A stretch of 30,806 nt of DNA from DATJSN01 sp035504095 (GTDB lineage Bacteria; Planctomycetota; Phycisphaerae; WQYP01): NCBI GenBank assembly GCA_035504095.1, contig DATJSN010000023.1, forward strand, positions 1-30,806, in the 5' to 3' direction. Shown here one piece after another: positions 16,568-24,045 of this stretch. The notes beneath the pieces are model-generated. The model made no database searches. It was given only the letters and a program-made list of their open reading frames with translations, and was not told where the DNA came from. A program made the translations under genes and the position numbers. The stretch's first letter is position 1; each line of letters opens with the position of its first letter.

Positions 16568-17494
16568 CTAATTTGTCCTGGATTTCAGATAATTCACCAC
16601 GTCCCGCGCCACCCAGCTCATCGCGTCCATGGCGCCCTGCGTGCGCGCCGCCAGATGCGGAGCAAAAATCAAATTCTTTAAACCCCAAAGAGGATAATCC
16701 GGACCAGGCGGCTCCGGATCATGAACATCCAGTGCTGCTCCAGCAATCTGGCCGGTTTTGAGCGCTTCCGCCAGAGCTCCAGCATCAATGACTTCACCAC
16801 GCGCCGTATTAACCACAATAGCGTGCTTTTGCATTTGCGCGAAAACTTCACGGTTAATCATGTGATGGTTGCCCGGCTGATGGTTCACGTGAACCGTAAA
16901 AATATCCGCGCTGCGATATAGTTCCGGTTTTTCCACACTGTGTGCCGGAAAATCAACATGCCGCGAAACGTCGATCAGATCGTTGTATAGAACGTTCATA
17001 CCGAACGCCCAGGCGACCTTGCCCACCGCGCGACCGATGCGCCCCATGCCCAGAATGCCCATGGTTTTACCGTGCAGCTCAAGACCGCGGATTTTTTTGC
17101 GGTACCCGTGGAATTCTTCGGCGTTAATTGGCTCGCGCAAATTCACAACAGGACGTGCGAGTGTAAAAATCAAATTAAAAACGTATTCGCATACGGCATG
17201 CGTATTGGCTTCAGGCGTGGAAAGCACACTTATGCCACGCGCTTTACAAGCCGCCTGATCGATGTTCTCCAGCCCCACACCCGCCCTGCCGACCACTTTG
17301 AGTTTTGGGGCCTTATCAAGCAATGCGGAGTTCACCTGTGTATAGGTTCTAACAATTAAACCGTCAGCATCAGTCAGTGCGGCATTTAAAGCCGCCGGGT
17401 TATTCCACATTGCCTCCACAACATGGGCGTTTTTTTTTAACCATTCAAAAGGGATTTTCTCGAGCCCTTCGGTGACGACAATTTTATAATCCAT
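16568..17494 (-). CDS. D-2-hydroxyacid dehydrogenase (phosphoglycerate dehydrogenase-like)
   Basis: A 308-residue NAD(H)-dependent D-isomer-specific 2-hydroxyacid dehydrogenase, cytosolic, probably oxidising 3-phosphoglycerate in serine synthesis or a related hydroxyacid. The Rossmann motif GILGMGRIG (146-154) and the catalytic trio Arg232 (NTARGEVID), Glu261 (DVHDPEPP) and His280 (APHLAART) are all present. It has the short form, without ACT or other C-terminal regulatory domains. The substrate loop reads HVNHQPGNHHMI, more His/Asn-rich than usual for SerA (normally HVPLTPET), so the substrate may differ. GAAGG upstream supports the ATG. It lies 57 nt downstream of the PEPCK gene, which makes a glycolysis/serine branch link plausible. 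Confidence 0.8.
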   Translation of the reverse strand: MDYKIVVTEGLEKIPFEWLKKNAHVVEAMWNNPAALNAALTDADGLIVRTYTQVNSALLDKAPKLKVVGRAGVGLENIDQAACKARGISVLSTPEANTHAVCEYVFNLIFTLARPVVNLREPINAEEFHGYRKKIRGLELHGKTMGILGMGRIGRAVGKVAWAFGMNVLYNDLIDVSRHVDFPAHSVEKPELYRSADIFTVHVNHQPGNHHMINREVFAQMQKHAIVVNTARGEVIDAGALAEALKTGQIAGAALDVHDPEPPGPDYPLWGLKNLIFAPHLAARTQGAMDAMSWVARDVVNYLKSRTN

Positions 17495-17551
17495 TCCCGA
17501 CCTTCAAAAATTTAACGCTGTTCGCATGAATGTTCTGAGTAAACCCGATAT

Positions 17552-19360
17552 TTACAGACGGCTCACCAATAATTCCCGCATAAATATCATTTCTTTTGGC
17601 AATTCACCGGCAAGTTTCAGAAACAACTCTTCCTCCGCAAGCACTTCCGCTTTTAAAGCTTCATGATCAATACGTTGAGCATCCGCAAATTCAGTCCGAT
17701 TGATTTTGATGCCGTCAAGATTGATGTCTTCGGGACGAGGCATCCATCCAAGCGGACTTTCCACCGCATAGCCTTCTCCGTGCGAACGCTTGAGTATCCA
17801 CTCTAATATGCGGATATTTTCGCCGTAACCTGGCCAGATATATTCTCCCTTATCGTTCTTGCGAAACCAGTTCACATGGTAAATGCGCGGACAGTCCGAC
17901 ATACTCGCCCGCATCCGGAACCAATGAATAAAATAATCCGAAATGTTGTAGCCGATGAAAGGTAACATCGCCATCGGATCGCGGCGTACTACGCCTACTT
18001 TGCCGGTCGCCGCCGCAGTTGTTTCGCTGCCTACAGTCGCGCCGGTAAAAACGCCAAAACTCCAGTTGAACGCCTGATACACAATCGGAATGGTTGTGCT
18101 TCGACGGCCTCCAAAAATAATTGCGGTTACAGGTACGCCTTTCGGATCGTCCGCGGCGGAATCCAGGGCGGGGTTGTTGGTCATTGGCGCAGTAAAACGG
18201 CTGTTGGGGTGCGCCGCTTTGCGGCCGCAATCGGGAGTCCACGGCTGACCGGTCCAGTCAATGGCCTGCGCCGGCGGCTTATCAGTTTTACCCTCCCACC
18301 ATACGTCGCCGTCGGGTAGTAATGCGACATTGGTATAGATTGCGTCGTGGGCCATGGTATTCATGGCGTTCGGATTGGTTTGTGTATTGGTTCCAGGCAA
18401 CACACCGAAATAGCCGGCTTCGGGATTGATGGCGCGCAACCGGCCGTCTTTGGAATCAACCCACAACCACGCGATGTCATCACCGACGGTGGTGACTTTC
18501 CAGCCTTTTTTGGCATAAGAATCGGGGGGAATGAGCATGGCAAAATTTGTCTTGCCGCAGGCACTGGGGAAAGCCGCGACCACGTAACTTTTCCGGCCAT
18601 TTGGTTCCGTCACTCCGCTGATAAGCATGTGCTCGGCCATCCAGCCTTGTTGATACCCCAGAAAACTGGCGATCCTCAATGCCAGACATTTTTTGCCCAA
18701 TAACGCATTGCCGCCGTAACCGGAGCCAAAACTCCAGATCGTATTGTCAAATGGAAAGTGACATATGTACCGGCGATCGGGATTACAATCCGCCACACAA
18801 TGCAGACAACGTGTAAAATCATCTGATTCACCAAGTTGCTTGAATGCCACTGTCCCCATGCGCGTCATGATGTCCATACTCACGGCGACATAAATGCTTT
18901 CTGTAACTTGTACGCCGACTTTGGCCAGCGGTGAGCCGATCGGTCCCATGACAAACGGCAGAACATACATAGTTTTACCGTTCATTGAATTGGTATAAAG
19001 GCCGCGAAGTTTTTCATAAGCCGCTTTGTCCTCCATCCAATTATTCGTCGGACCAACCGTATGCGGACTGGGGGTGCAGATGAACGTGCATTGCTCGGTT
19101 CGTGCCACGTCGTTGGGATTGGAGCGATGTAGAAAACACCCGGGCAGTTTTTCCTGGTTCAGGCGAATAAATACGCCGTTCTTAACGCCTTCCTCGAATA
19201 ATTCCTTGCGTTCCGCAGGGCCACCCTGGCAAACCGTTACCTGCTGAGGTTTACACAGTTCCACACATTCCTTTAGCCATTTGCGAACGTGCACGTTGGG
19301 AATGAGTTCAGCCAGTTCCGCACCGTTTTCACACACCGTTTTTGTAGATACCGTTTTCAC
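17552..19360 (-). CDS. pckG: Phosphoenolpyruvate carboxykinase (GTP)
   Basis: A 602-residue enzyme converting oxaloacetate and GTP to phosphoenolpyruvate, CO2 and GDP, the entry step of gluconeogenesis; cytosolic. The P-loop FPSACGKTNF (264-273) includes the hyper-reactive Cys268 of the GTP type, followed by GDDIAWLWVD (293-302). FPFDNTIWSFGSGYGGNALLG and FGGRRSTTIPIV are family blocks. Length matches the GTP family (about 600-620) rather than the shorter ATP family. The start is GTG at 19360, with GGAG eight bases upstream and a promoter at 19397-19426. Confidence 0.97.
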   Translation of the reverse strand: MKTVSTKTVCENGAELAELIPNVHVRKWLKECVELCKPQQVTVCQGGPAERKELFEEGVKNGVFIRLNQEKLPGCFLHRSNPNDVARTEQCTFICTPSPHTVGPTNNWMEDKAAYEKLRGLYTNSMNGKTMYVLPFVMGPIGSPLAKVGVQVTESIYVAVSMDIMTRMGTVAFKQLGESDDFTRCLHCVADCNPDRRYICHFPFDNTIWSFGSGYGGNALLGKKCLALRIASFLGYQQGWMAEHMLISGVTEPNGRKSYVVAAFPSACGKTNFAMLIPPDSYAKKGWKVTTVGDDIAWLWVDSKDGRLRAINPEAGYFGVLPGTNTQTNPNAMNTMAHDAIYTNVALLPDGDVWWEGKTDKPPAQAIDWTGQPWTPDCGRKAAHPNSRFTAPMTNNPALDSAADDPKGVPVTAIIFGGRRSTTIPIVYQAFNWSFGVFTGATVGSETTAAATGKVGVVRRDPMAMLPFIGYNISDYFIHWFRMRASMSDCPRIYHVNWFRKNDKGEYIWPGYGENIRILEWILKRSHGEGYAVESPLGWMPRPEDINLDGIKINRTEFADAQRIDHEALKAEVLAEEELFLKLAGELPKEMIFMRELLVSRL

Positions 19361-19396
19361 TTATGATTCTCCATGCGCTATGGCCATGATAGCCGG

Positions 19397-19426
19397 TTTA
19401 TAAATAAAATTTATCAATTCTCTCAA
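19397..19426 (-). promoter_or_regulatory. Sigma70-type promoter for pckG
   Basis: On the - strand TTGAGA (19421-19426) and TATAAA (19397-19402) are 18 bp apart in an AT-rich stretch. The start near 19390 would give a leader of about 30 nt that ends in the GGAG ribosome site of pckG. Confidence 0.5.
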
Positions 19427-19511
19427 CCCATTATCATCACATGTTTAATTTTAGAAAAGCGCCGTTGTATAATTGCCTGGGCTTTTTTCTATTTCCCCAT
19501 CGGGGAAAGTC

Positions 19512-20396
19512 CTACGGCCTTGGATGATGCTTGCGGTGCACACTTTTAAGTCGATCAGCGTCTACATGCGTATAAATTTGCGTCGTTGCAACATTGGAGT
19601 GGCCCAATAATTCCTGCACCACTCTCAAATCGGCGCCGCCCGAAAGCAAATGGGTGGCAAACGTGTGCCGCAGGGTGTGTGGATGAATGCGTCGCAAACC
19701 CGCAGAACGGGATATTTGAGCTAAACGCTGCCATAGAATAATCCGGTTAATCGGTCTGCCTGCGCGAGAAACGAAAACATCATCGCTGATAAGCCCTTTG
19801 ACCGCCATCAGACGCGGCCGCAATTCCTTCAAATAGCGATCCAAGGCCGCCTGTGCCGGCTTGCCGATGGGAATAATACGTTCCTTACGACCCTTGCCAA
19901 TCACACGAATGACACCCAGATCTGGATGCAAATCAGTGAATTTAAGCCCGGCAAGTTCGCTGGCTCTGAGCCCGCAGGCGTAAAACAGTTCGATAATGGC
20001 CTGATCGCGCAAAGCCAGGGGATGTTGCGGATCGACCGCCTTGAGTAATGCATTGATTTGTTCGCGGTTAAGCACTTCTGGCAATTTTTTCCAGGCATGC
20101 GGCGTTTCTAATAATTCGGTTGGATCGTCTTTGATCAATCCGCGCGATTTAAGAAATCGGAAAAACATTTTTAATGCTGCGGCATGGCGAAGAATACTCG
20201 ACGTAAGCATTTTTCGCTGCGTTTGCAGATATCTCAGATATAAACCGATGGTCTTGACCGTTGCTCGATTGAGAGCGAGGCCGGCGTCGGCGGCACAAAA
20301 GCCTGCAAAGTCGGTTATATCCGAGCGATAAGCGGCAAGTGTATTGGCCGACAGACCCAGTTCTATTTCCAGATAGGCCAGAAAATTTTTGATCAT
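19512..20396 (-). CDS. xerD: Tyrosine recombinase XerD
   Basis: A 294-residue site-specific recombinase that with XerC resolves chromosome dimers at dif sites. It has an N-terminal core-binding SAM-like domain (FLAYLEIELGLSANTLAAYR) and a complete catalytic set: Arg144 (CGLRASEL), Lys168 (GKGRKER), His240 and Arg243 (HPHTLRH), His266 (LLGHS), Tyr275 (TQIYTH). The C-terminal HRKHHPRP end is typical of XerD. I chose the ATG at 20396 because GGAG lies eight bases upstream and the length fits XerD. A start at 20471, also with AGGAG, would add 25 residues and overlap the UvrC-like gene by 17 bp; coupled translation is possible. Nothing suggests a mobile-element integrase. Confidence 0.92.
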   Translation of the reverse strand: MIKNFLAYLEIELGLSANTLAAYRSDITDFAGFCAADAGLALNRATVKTIGLYLRYLQTQRKMLTSSILRHAAALKMFFRFLKSRGLIKDDPTELLETPHAWKKLPEVLNREQINALLKAVDPQHPLALRDQAIIELFYACGLRASELAGLKFTDLHPDLGVIRVIGKGRKERIIPIGKPAQAALDRYLKELRPRLMAVKGLISDDVFVSRAGRPINRIILWQRLAQISRSAGLRRIHPHTLRHTFATHLLSGGADLRVVQELLGHSNVATTQIYTHVDADRLKSVHRKHHPRP

Positions 20397-20454
20397 CGGG
20401 GAATCTCCGCACTCGGAGCGCCGATGGTTGTGTATTCCCGTTTCTGAAGCTGCT

Positions 20455-21696
20455 TTACTTTTCCGCGCCATGATTCTCCTGCCGATCACCAACTTCGTTC
20501 AGCGCCGATCCGGAAATATTTGTTTCCGAAATAGAAGTCACTTCCATTACTTCTGCCGGGCGCTTGTCGGCCAACCAGGCGTTGATCCTCTGTTCCAGCG
20601 AGTCAGGACCGTTTAGTTCACGCAGCGGAATATAACACCCCGCGTCACGCGAACGGTGGAAATGATAACAGGCCAGAGACAATATATCGGTTCGGGGAAA
20701 GTCTTCGGGAATTTGACTGGATTGAACGCCGACAATTTTATCCCACCAGTCCCGACAAGATTTGCTTAAATCACGTGTACGCTCCTGCGGCCAAGATTCA
20801 ATATATCCGGGGCCAATGAGAAATGGTTCGATCCAATTGTCCGTCCGGCCATATTGAAAACTTAAGACCCCCCATTGGTCCAGTCGATCGGCATAATGCA
20901 TATCAGGTGAATCAAATAACTGCGCTTCAGTAAGTTTATTTTTTAGCGCCGCCGCAATACGAAACTCCATTTTCGCGGCAGCCTGGCGCATCTGTTCCTG
21001 GATCAATTTATTCCAATCAATTCGCGCCGATCCTGAATTGCATAAATATTCCACGGCGGTCTTAAGCTGTTGACGATATGACGCAATGGTAATGGTACCG
21101 TCACAAGGCGCCGGACACTTGCCCATTTGCTTATATGCACAGGCTTGTCCATGCGGCGCCTGACGAAGAATATCGTAGTAACGGCACAAATCGAACATTT
21201 CCTCCAGCGCGTGGACAACGGAGCGTGCAAGGGTCCGGCCGGGAATAGGGCCGAAATCCAGACCTGGCGAGCCAACAATTTTTTGTCCCGCGTTAAAATG
21301 GGGGAACTCTTCTTCAGTATTCACACCGATATACCAGGCATTTTTCCAGGCTACCATTTTTCGCCAATCCCCCGGGAACAATTTTCGCGCCGCGCGGTAA
21401 TACCACCAGCTCGCCGCAAACGCGCTGCTGACGATCGTGTAGCGAATTGAGCCGGTAATCGAGCGGTAGTCCACTTTCGGACGATGAGCCAGTTCCGCCG
21501 GAGCAGACAAACGATTTTGCACCGCACGGCGTAAATCGGCGGTTGCCGCCAACAGGGTGGGAACATTCTGGGTTGAAATAAGCACATAAACGGCGGGCTT
21601 GGCGGGTAATTGGGGAAAATCGGTCGGGGCGTTATCAGAGGAGATCTGAATATGTTCTGGAAGAAGCGTCTGGATGTTCGGAGTTTGCTCGTTCAC
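20455..21696 (-). CDS. UvrC-like protein lacking nuclease domains
   Basis: A 413-residue protein resembling the N-terminal half of excinuclease subunit UvrC. KPAVYVL (33-39) matches the start of the GIY-YIG fold and LRRAV keeps the conserved Arg, but the second motif (normally YVGKA) is replaced by TLLAATA. FGPIPGRTLARSVVHALE (148-165) and CAYKQMGKCPAPCDGTIT (186-203) match the UvrC post-GIY and Cys region (FGPY...GRC.APC.G). A UVR-type UvrB-binding motif fits 230-258 (MRQAAAKMEFRIAAALKNKL). There is no RNase H-like endonuclease domain or helix-hairpin-helix end, so it cannot replace UvrC (about 600 aa). Start is GTG at 21696 with GGAG eight bases upstream. Role unknown: perhaps a repair accessory or regulator, or a remnant. 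Confidence 0.65.
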   Translation of the reverse strand: MNEQTPNIQTLLPEHIQISSDNAPTDFPQLPAKPAVYVLISTQNVPTLLAATADLRRAVQNRLSAPAELAHRPKVDYRSITGSIRYTIVSSAFAASWWYYRAARKLFPGDWRKMVAWKNAWYIGVNTEEEFPHFNAGQKIVGSPGLDFGPIPGRTLARSVVHALEEMFDLCRYYDILRQAPHGQACAYKQMGKCPAPCDGTITIASYRQQLKTAVEYLCNSGSARIDWNKLIQEQMRQAAAKMEFRIAAALKNKLTEAQLFDSPDMHYADRLDQWGVLSFQYGRTDNWIEPFLIGPGYIESWPQERTRDLSKSCRDWWDKIVGVQSSQIPEDFPRTDILSLACYHFHRSRDAGCYIPLRELNGPDSLEQRINAWLADKRPAEVMEVTSISETNISGSALNEVGDRQENHGAEK

Positions 21697-21757
21697 ACTT
21701 GCGGCTCCGGATTTACACGACGATTAAGAATAACCGGAGACGTTCAGGCGACGTTGC

Positions 21758-22231
21758 CTATACCGGCATACCGGTAATGCACGCTTCAAACACCAGAGAA
21801 TCTTTGCAGATTCCCTGACAATTCGCGATAACGCGCCGGCGATTCATTTCCAGCATTTTAGCGATAATGATCAGTGTATTCGGGGGTTCAACGATGCCGC
21901 GAAATCGTGTGCTATCGACTTTGACAAAACCAAGGAAAGTCATCTCGGGCATCAAAACACGAGACATATACGAACAGAGTTGCGCGGCGGCTTCCAGCAT
22001 GATGACGCCGGGCATCAGCGGACGACCCGGTATGTGGCCGCGTACCCAGAATTCATCCATGGTTACATTCTTAAGACCAACAACGGTCATAGTATCCAAG
22101 TCTGTGTGGATAATCCCCGAAAGCTGTTCCATTTCAAAGCGGTGCGGATTGATCTTGCGGATTTCTTCTATAGGTACGGTGATTTTATCCAAATCCAGCT
22201 TACTTAAATCGTAAAGTAATGGCGGGGCCAT
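21758..22231 (-). CDS. fabZ: 3-hydroxyacyl-ACP dehydratase FabZ-like
   Basis: A 157-residue hotdog-fold dehydratase of the fatty acid elongation cycle, cytosolic, converting 3-hydroxyacyl-ACP to trans-2-enoyl-ACP. GHIPGRPLMPGV carries the catalytic His66, and LEAAAQ carries Glu80, fourteen residues later as in FabZ (FabA has Asp). The N-terminal NPHRFEMEQLSGI corresponds to the family LPHR..FLLVD region but lacks the usual Leu-Val-Asp, so a FabZ-like subfamily is possible. The ribosome site is weak (AAGGA about 12 bases upstream). It has a candidate promoter at 22344-22373 and is not in a visible fab operon. Confidence 0.85.
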   Translation of the reverse strand: MAPPLLYDLSKLDLDKITVPIEEIRKINPHRFEMEQLSGIIHTDLDTMTVVGLKNVTMDEFWVRGHIPGRPLMPGVIMLEAAAQLCSYMSRVLMPEMTFLGFVKVDSTRFRGIVEPPNTLIIIAKMLEMNRRRVIANCQGICKDSLVFEACITGMPV

Positions 22232-22343
22232 GTAATGTTTATATCCTTAACTGAACAAACATTATTATCCTGAGATTACAGACTATTGGGAAATAATCCG
22301 ACTCACGGCATTGCGCTGACTTCGGGCAACGCGAACGCGATAA

Positions 22344-22373
22344 TTTATAAACGCGGGAGCCACTAAAGAGCAA
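22344..22373 (-). promoter_or_regulatory. Candidate promoter for fabZ
   Basis: On the - strand TTGCTC (22368-22373) and TATAAA (22344-22349) are 18 bp apart, the same layout as upstream of pckG. It would give a leader of roughly 105 nt. The rest of the 219-bp gap between the Hc1-like gene and fabZ shows no clear terminator. Confidence 0.4.
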
Positions 22374-22450
22374 GCGCCTCTATCTTCTGTCTAAAAGAAT
22401 ATTGGGCGACGTATGAGGAGTTGGAAACACAAATACAACGAGATTGGGCG

Positions 22451-22630
22451 TCATGGCGTTTGAGCGTTTCTCAATTCCAGAATCTTTATCCGAATGTTCT
22501 GCGCGGTCTGGCGGATTTCCTGCATCATTTTTCGAACGCGTGTTCCGGCCATTTTGTTTCCGCCTTCCGCTTTTGCGATGTCCTCAGCCGCCTGTTCCAC
22601 CAGTACTTTGAGTTGATCGTACTCTTGCAT
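22451..22630 (-). CDS. Hc1-like small histone-like DNA-binding protein
   Basis: A 59-residue gene. The protein starts MQEYDQLKVLVEQ and continues DIAKAEGGNKMAGTRVRKMM, then EIRQTAQNIRIKILELRN. The KAE.GNK.A..RVRK pattern is the conserved core of the Hc1 (histone H1-like) family of chlamydiae and planctomycetes: a short amphipathic helix pair that condenses DNA. It is compact, Lys/Arg/Gln rich, with no signal or membrane segment, and lacks the long Lys/Ala tail of chlamydial Hc1. AAGGAG at 22641-22646, ten bases before the ATG, strongly supports it being real. A TATAAA at 22740-22745 could be its -10 box. It lies alone between yacG and fabZ. Confidence 0.78.
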   Translation of the reverse strand: MQEYDQLKVLVEQAAEDIAKAEGGNKMAGTRVRKMMQEIRQTAQNIRIKILELRNAQTP

Positions 22631-22823
22631 AAGTTTCGCGCTCCTTCACGAACATCGAGACATGGCTCTTCGAATTCTGTCACGCTTTCGCTCGTAATCA
22701 GACTGAATTGATGAAAAGCCTTAACATGCATTATCGGTCTTTATACAGCATAAACTTCTCATGGAATGTAGATTTTAATAAGAATATTGGCCATGTTATA
22801 CGTAAAAGAGCACATAATTATCG

Positions 22824-22839
22824 CATATATGCATATATG
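22824..22839. repeat. 16-bp palindrome, CATATATG twice
   Basis: CATATATGCATATATG is both a tandem pair of an 8-mer and a perfect palindrome, in the 235-bp gap between yacG and the Hc1-like gene. It could be a protein-binding site or part of a weak bidirectional terminator; GGGCTTTTTT follows on the + strand. Confidence 0.4.
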
Positions 22840-22865
22840 GGCTTTTTTGCTTCAATTATTACAGG

Positions 22866-23060
22866 TTATTCGGTTTTTTCTTCCGGATCCAGGGGACGTG
22901 AAACCCTGAATTTACCTTCCAACCATTGATTCAAATCAATCAATCGACATTGCCCAGAACAGAAGGGGAAAAATTCCGAGCCGTCGTTTCCCAGAGGTTT
23001 ATTACAGGTAGGACAACGCATCAGACCGGTTGACGAGCAATGAGCATTTTCGTCCGACAT
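22866..23060 (-). CDS. yacG: YacG-like zinc protein (DNA gyrase inhibitor family)
   Basis: A 64-residue zinc-binding protein. MRCPTCNKPL and FFPFCSGQCRLIDLNQWL provide the four Cys of the YacG family, which in E. coli binds GyrB and inhibits gyrase. The Pro/Glu-rich acidic tail is normal for the family. The ATG at 23060 lies eight bases after the stop of the FmdB-like gene; a GTG at 23072 overlaps that stop. No clear ribosome site is seen, so translation is probably coupled. Last gene of the chaperone string; the functional link to protein folding is unclear. Confidence 0.85.
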   Translation of the reverse strand: MSDENAHCSSTGLMRCPTCNKPLGNDGSEFFPFCSGQCRLIDLNQWLEGKFRVSRPLDPEEKTE

Positions 23061-23068
23061 ATATATCG

Positions 23069-23425
23069 TCACTTTTTTTCAGACCCGCTTTTTTTATCAG
23101 TTTTGCTTGTGGAAGTTTCTTTCGCCACGGCGGCCTTGGGACTTTCGGTGCCGGGCTTGGCATCAGTTTTAGCCGTTTCGCCGGCCGCTGATGTCGCAGG
23201 TGCGGCAGGAGTTTCTTTTTTGGCGGCTTCCTTATATTTTTCCGAACGGTAATCCGTCTGATAGAACCCACTGCCGCGAAAAATTACGCCCGCGCCCGCG
23301 GAGATCAGACGATCCACCGCCATCCGCCCGCATTTGGGACATTTGCGGATCGGCTTGGCGGTAATGGACTGAAATTCCTCAAATTCATGTCCGCATTTAC
23401 TGCAGCGATATTCATACGTGGGCAT
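23069..23425 (-). CDS. FmdB-family zinc ribbon protein
   Basis: A 118-residue protein with the N-terminal CxxC zinc ribbon of the FmdB/CxxC_CXXC_SSSS family: MPTYEYRCSKCGHEFEEFQ (1-19), then CPKCG (34-38) and the ISAGAGVIFRGSGFY block. The family is proposed to be regulatory, but its exact role is not established. After residue 65 comes a long low-complexity Lys/Ala/Thr/Ser/Pro tail, probably disordered. It sits between grpE and yacG, 57 nt after grpE. Confidence 0.85.
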   Translation of the reverse strand: MPTYEYRCSKCGHEFEEFQSITAKPIRKCPKCGRMAVDRLISAGAGVIFRGSGFYQTDYRSEKYKEAAKKETPAAPATSAAGETAKTDAKPGTESPKAAVAKETSTSKTDKKSGSEKK

Positions 23426-23482
23426 CGTGTACCTTCTACTTTTTTATTTCGCCTGTTAAGAGCCTATCCCAGAAGATAGACT

Positions 23483-24034
23483 TTAAGGCGCAGCAACAAT
23501 CACTTTTGCCGGACGCAAAATTTTCTGACCGAACATATACCCGCGCTGCAGGGTTTGTATGATGCTTCCCGGCGTTTTGTCTGAGGCTGGTTGCTGCGCG
23601 ATCGCTTCATGTTTATGCGGATCAAACTGCTCTCCCACCGGATCAAACGACTGAATGCCGCGCTGCTGAAGAACCTTTTTGAGTTCGTCGTAAGTAATTT
23701 TCACACCCTGGAGAAGTGAAGCCGCATCCGTTTTGGCTGGGTCCACGCTTAAGGCGCTCTCAAAATGATCCAGCACATCGAGCAGATCGCGGGCAAAATC
23801 TCCTTCCGCAATGCGTCCCGCATCCAAAACCTCCTTGGCACTGCGGCGCCGCAGATTCTCAAAGTCAGCCTGCCAGCGAACGAGTCTTTGCCTGAGGTCT
23901 TCAGCTTCCGCGATCGCCGCCTCAAATGCTTTGGTGTCTACCGGTGATTCCGACACTCTCGCCCCATCATTAACCGGAGCCTCTGGTTCATGCTGCTTGT
24001 GATTTTCCCTGTTTTTTTTCTCATGTTCAGCCAT
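23483..24034 (-). CDS. grpE: GrpE, nucleotide exchange factor of DnaK
   Basis: A 183-residue cytosolic cochaperone that releases ADP from DnaK. The N-terminal third is charged and disordered; a coiled coil follows (ALL-helical EAEDLRQRLVRWQADFENLR) and then the family beta domain: GVKITYDELKKVLQQRGI, FDPHKHEAI, and the C-terminal LQRGYMFGQKILRPAKV. It starts 11 nt after dnaJ, so the two are almost certainly co-transcribed. dnaK is not in this window. Confidence 0.95.
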   Translation of the reverse strand: MAEHEKKNRENHKQHEPEAPVNDGARVSESPVDTKAFEAAIAEAEDLRQRLVRWQADFENLRRRSAKEVLDAGRIAEGDFARDLLDVLDHFESALSVDPAKTDAASLLQGVKITYDELKKVLQQRGIQSFDPVGEQFDPHKHEAIAQQPASDKTPGSIIQTLQRGYMFGQKILRPAKVIVAAP

Positions 24035-24045
24035 ATTGCACCTTT

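Noticed and set aside
19492..19508. Perfect TTTCCCC/GGGGAAA hairpin after xerD as a terminator
   Set aside because: On the - strand it is followed by an A-rich, not T-rich, stretch; on the + strand no gene ends here. Not a classical terminator in either direction.
19512..20396. Tyrosine recombinase as a sign of a mobile element
   Set aside because: Size, catalytic motif spacing and C-terminal end match housekeeping XerD; no att repeats, tRNA or phage genes nearby.
22525..22731. 68-codon - strand frame overlapping the Hc1-like gene
   Set aside because: Different frame from the Hc1-like gene, which has both a family motif and a strong ribosome site; only one of the two can be the main product.
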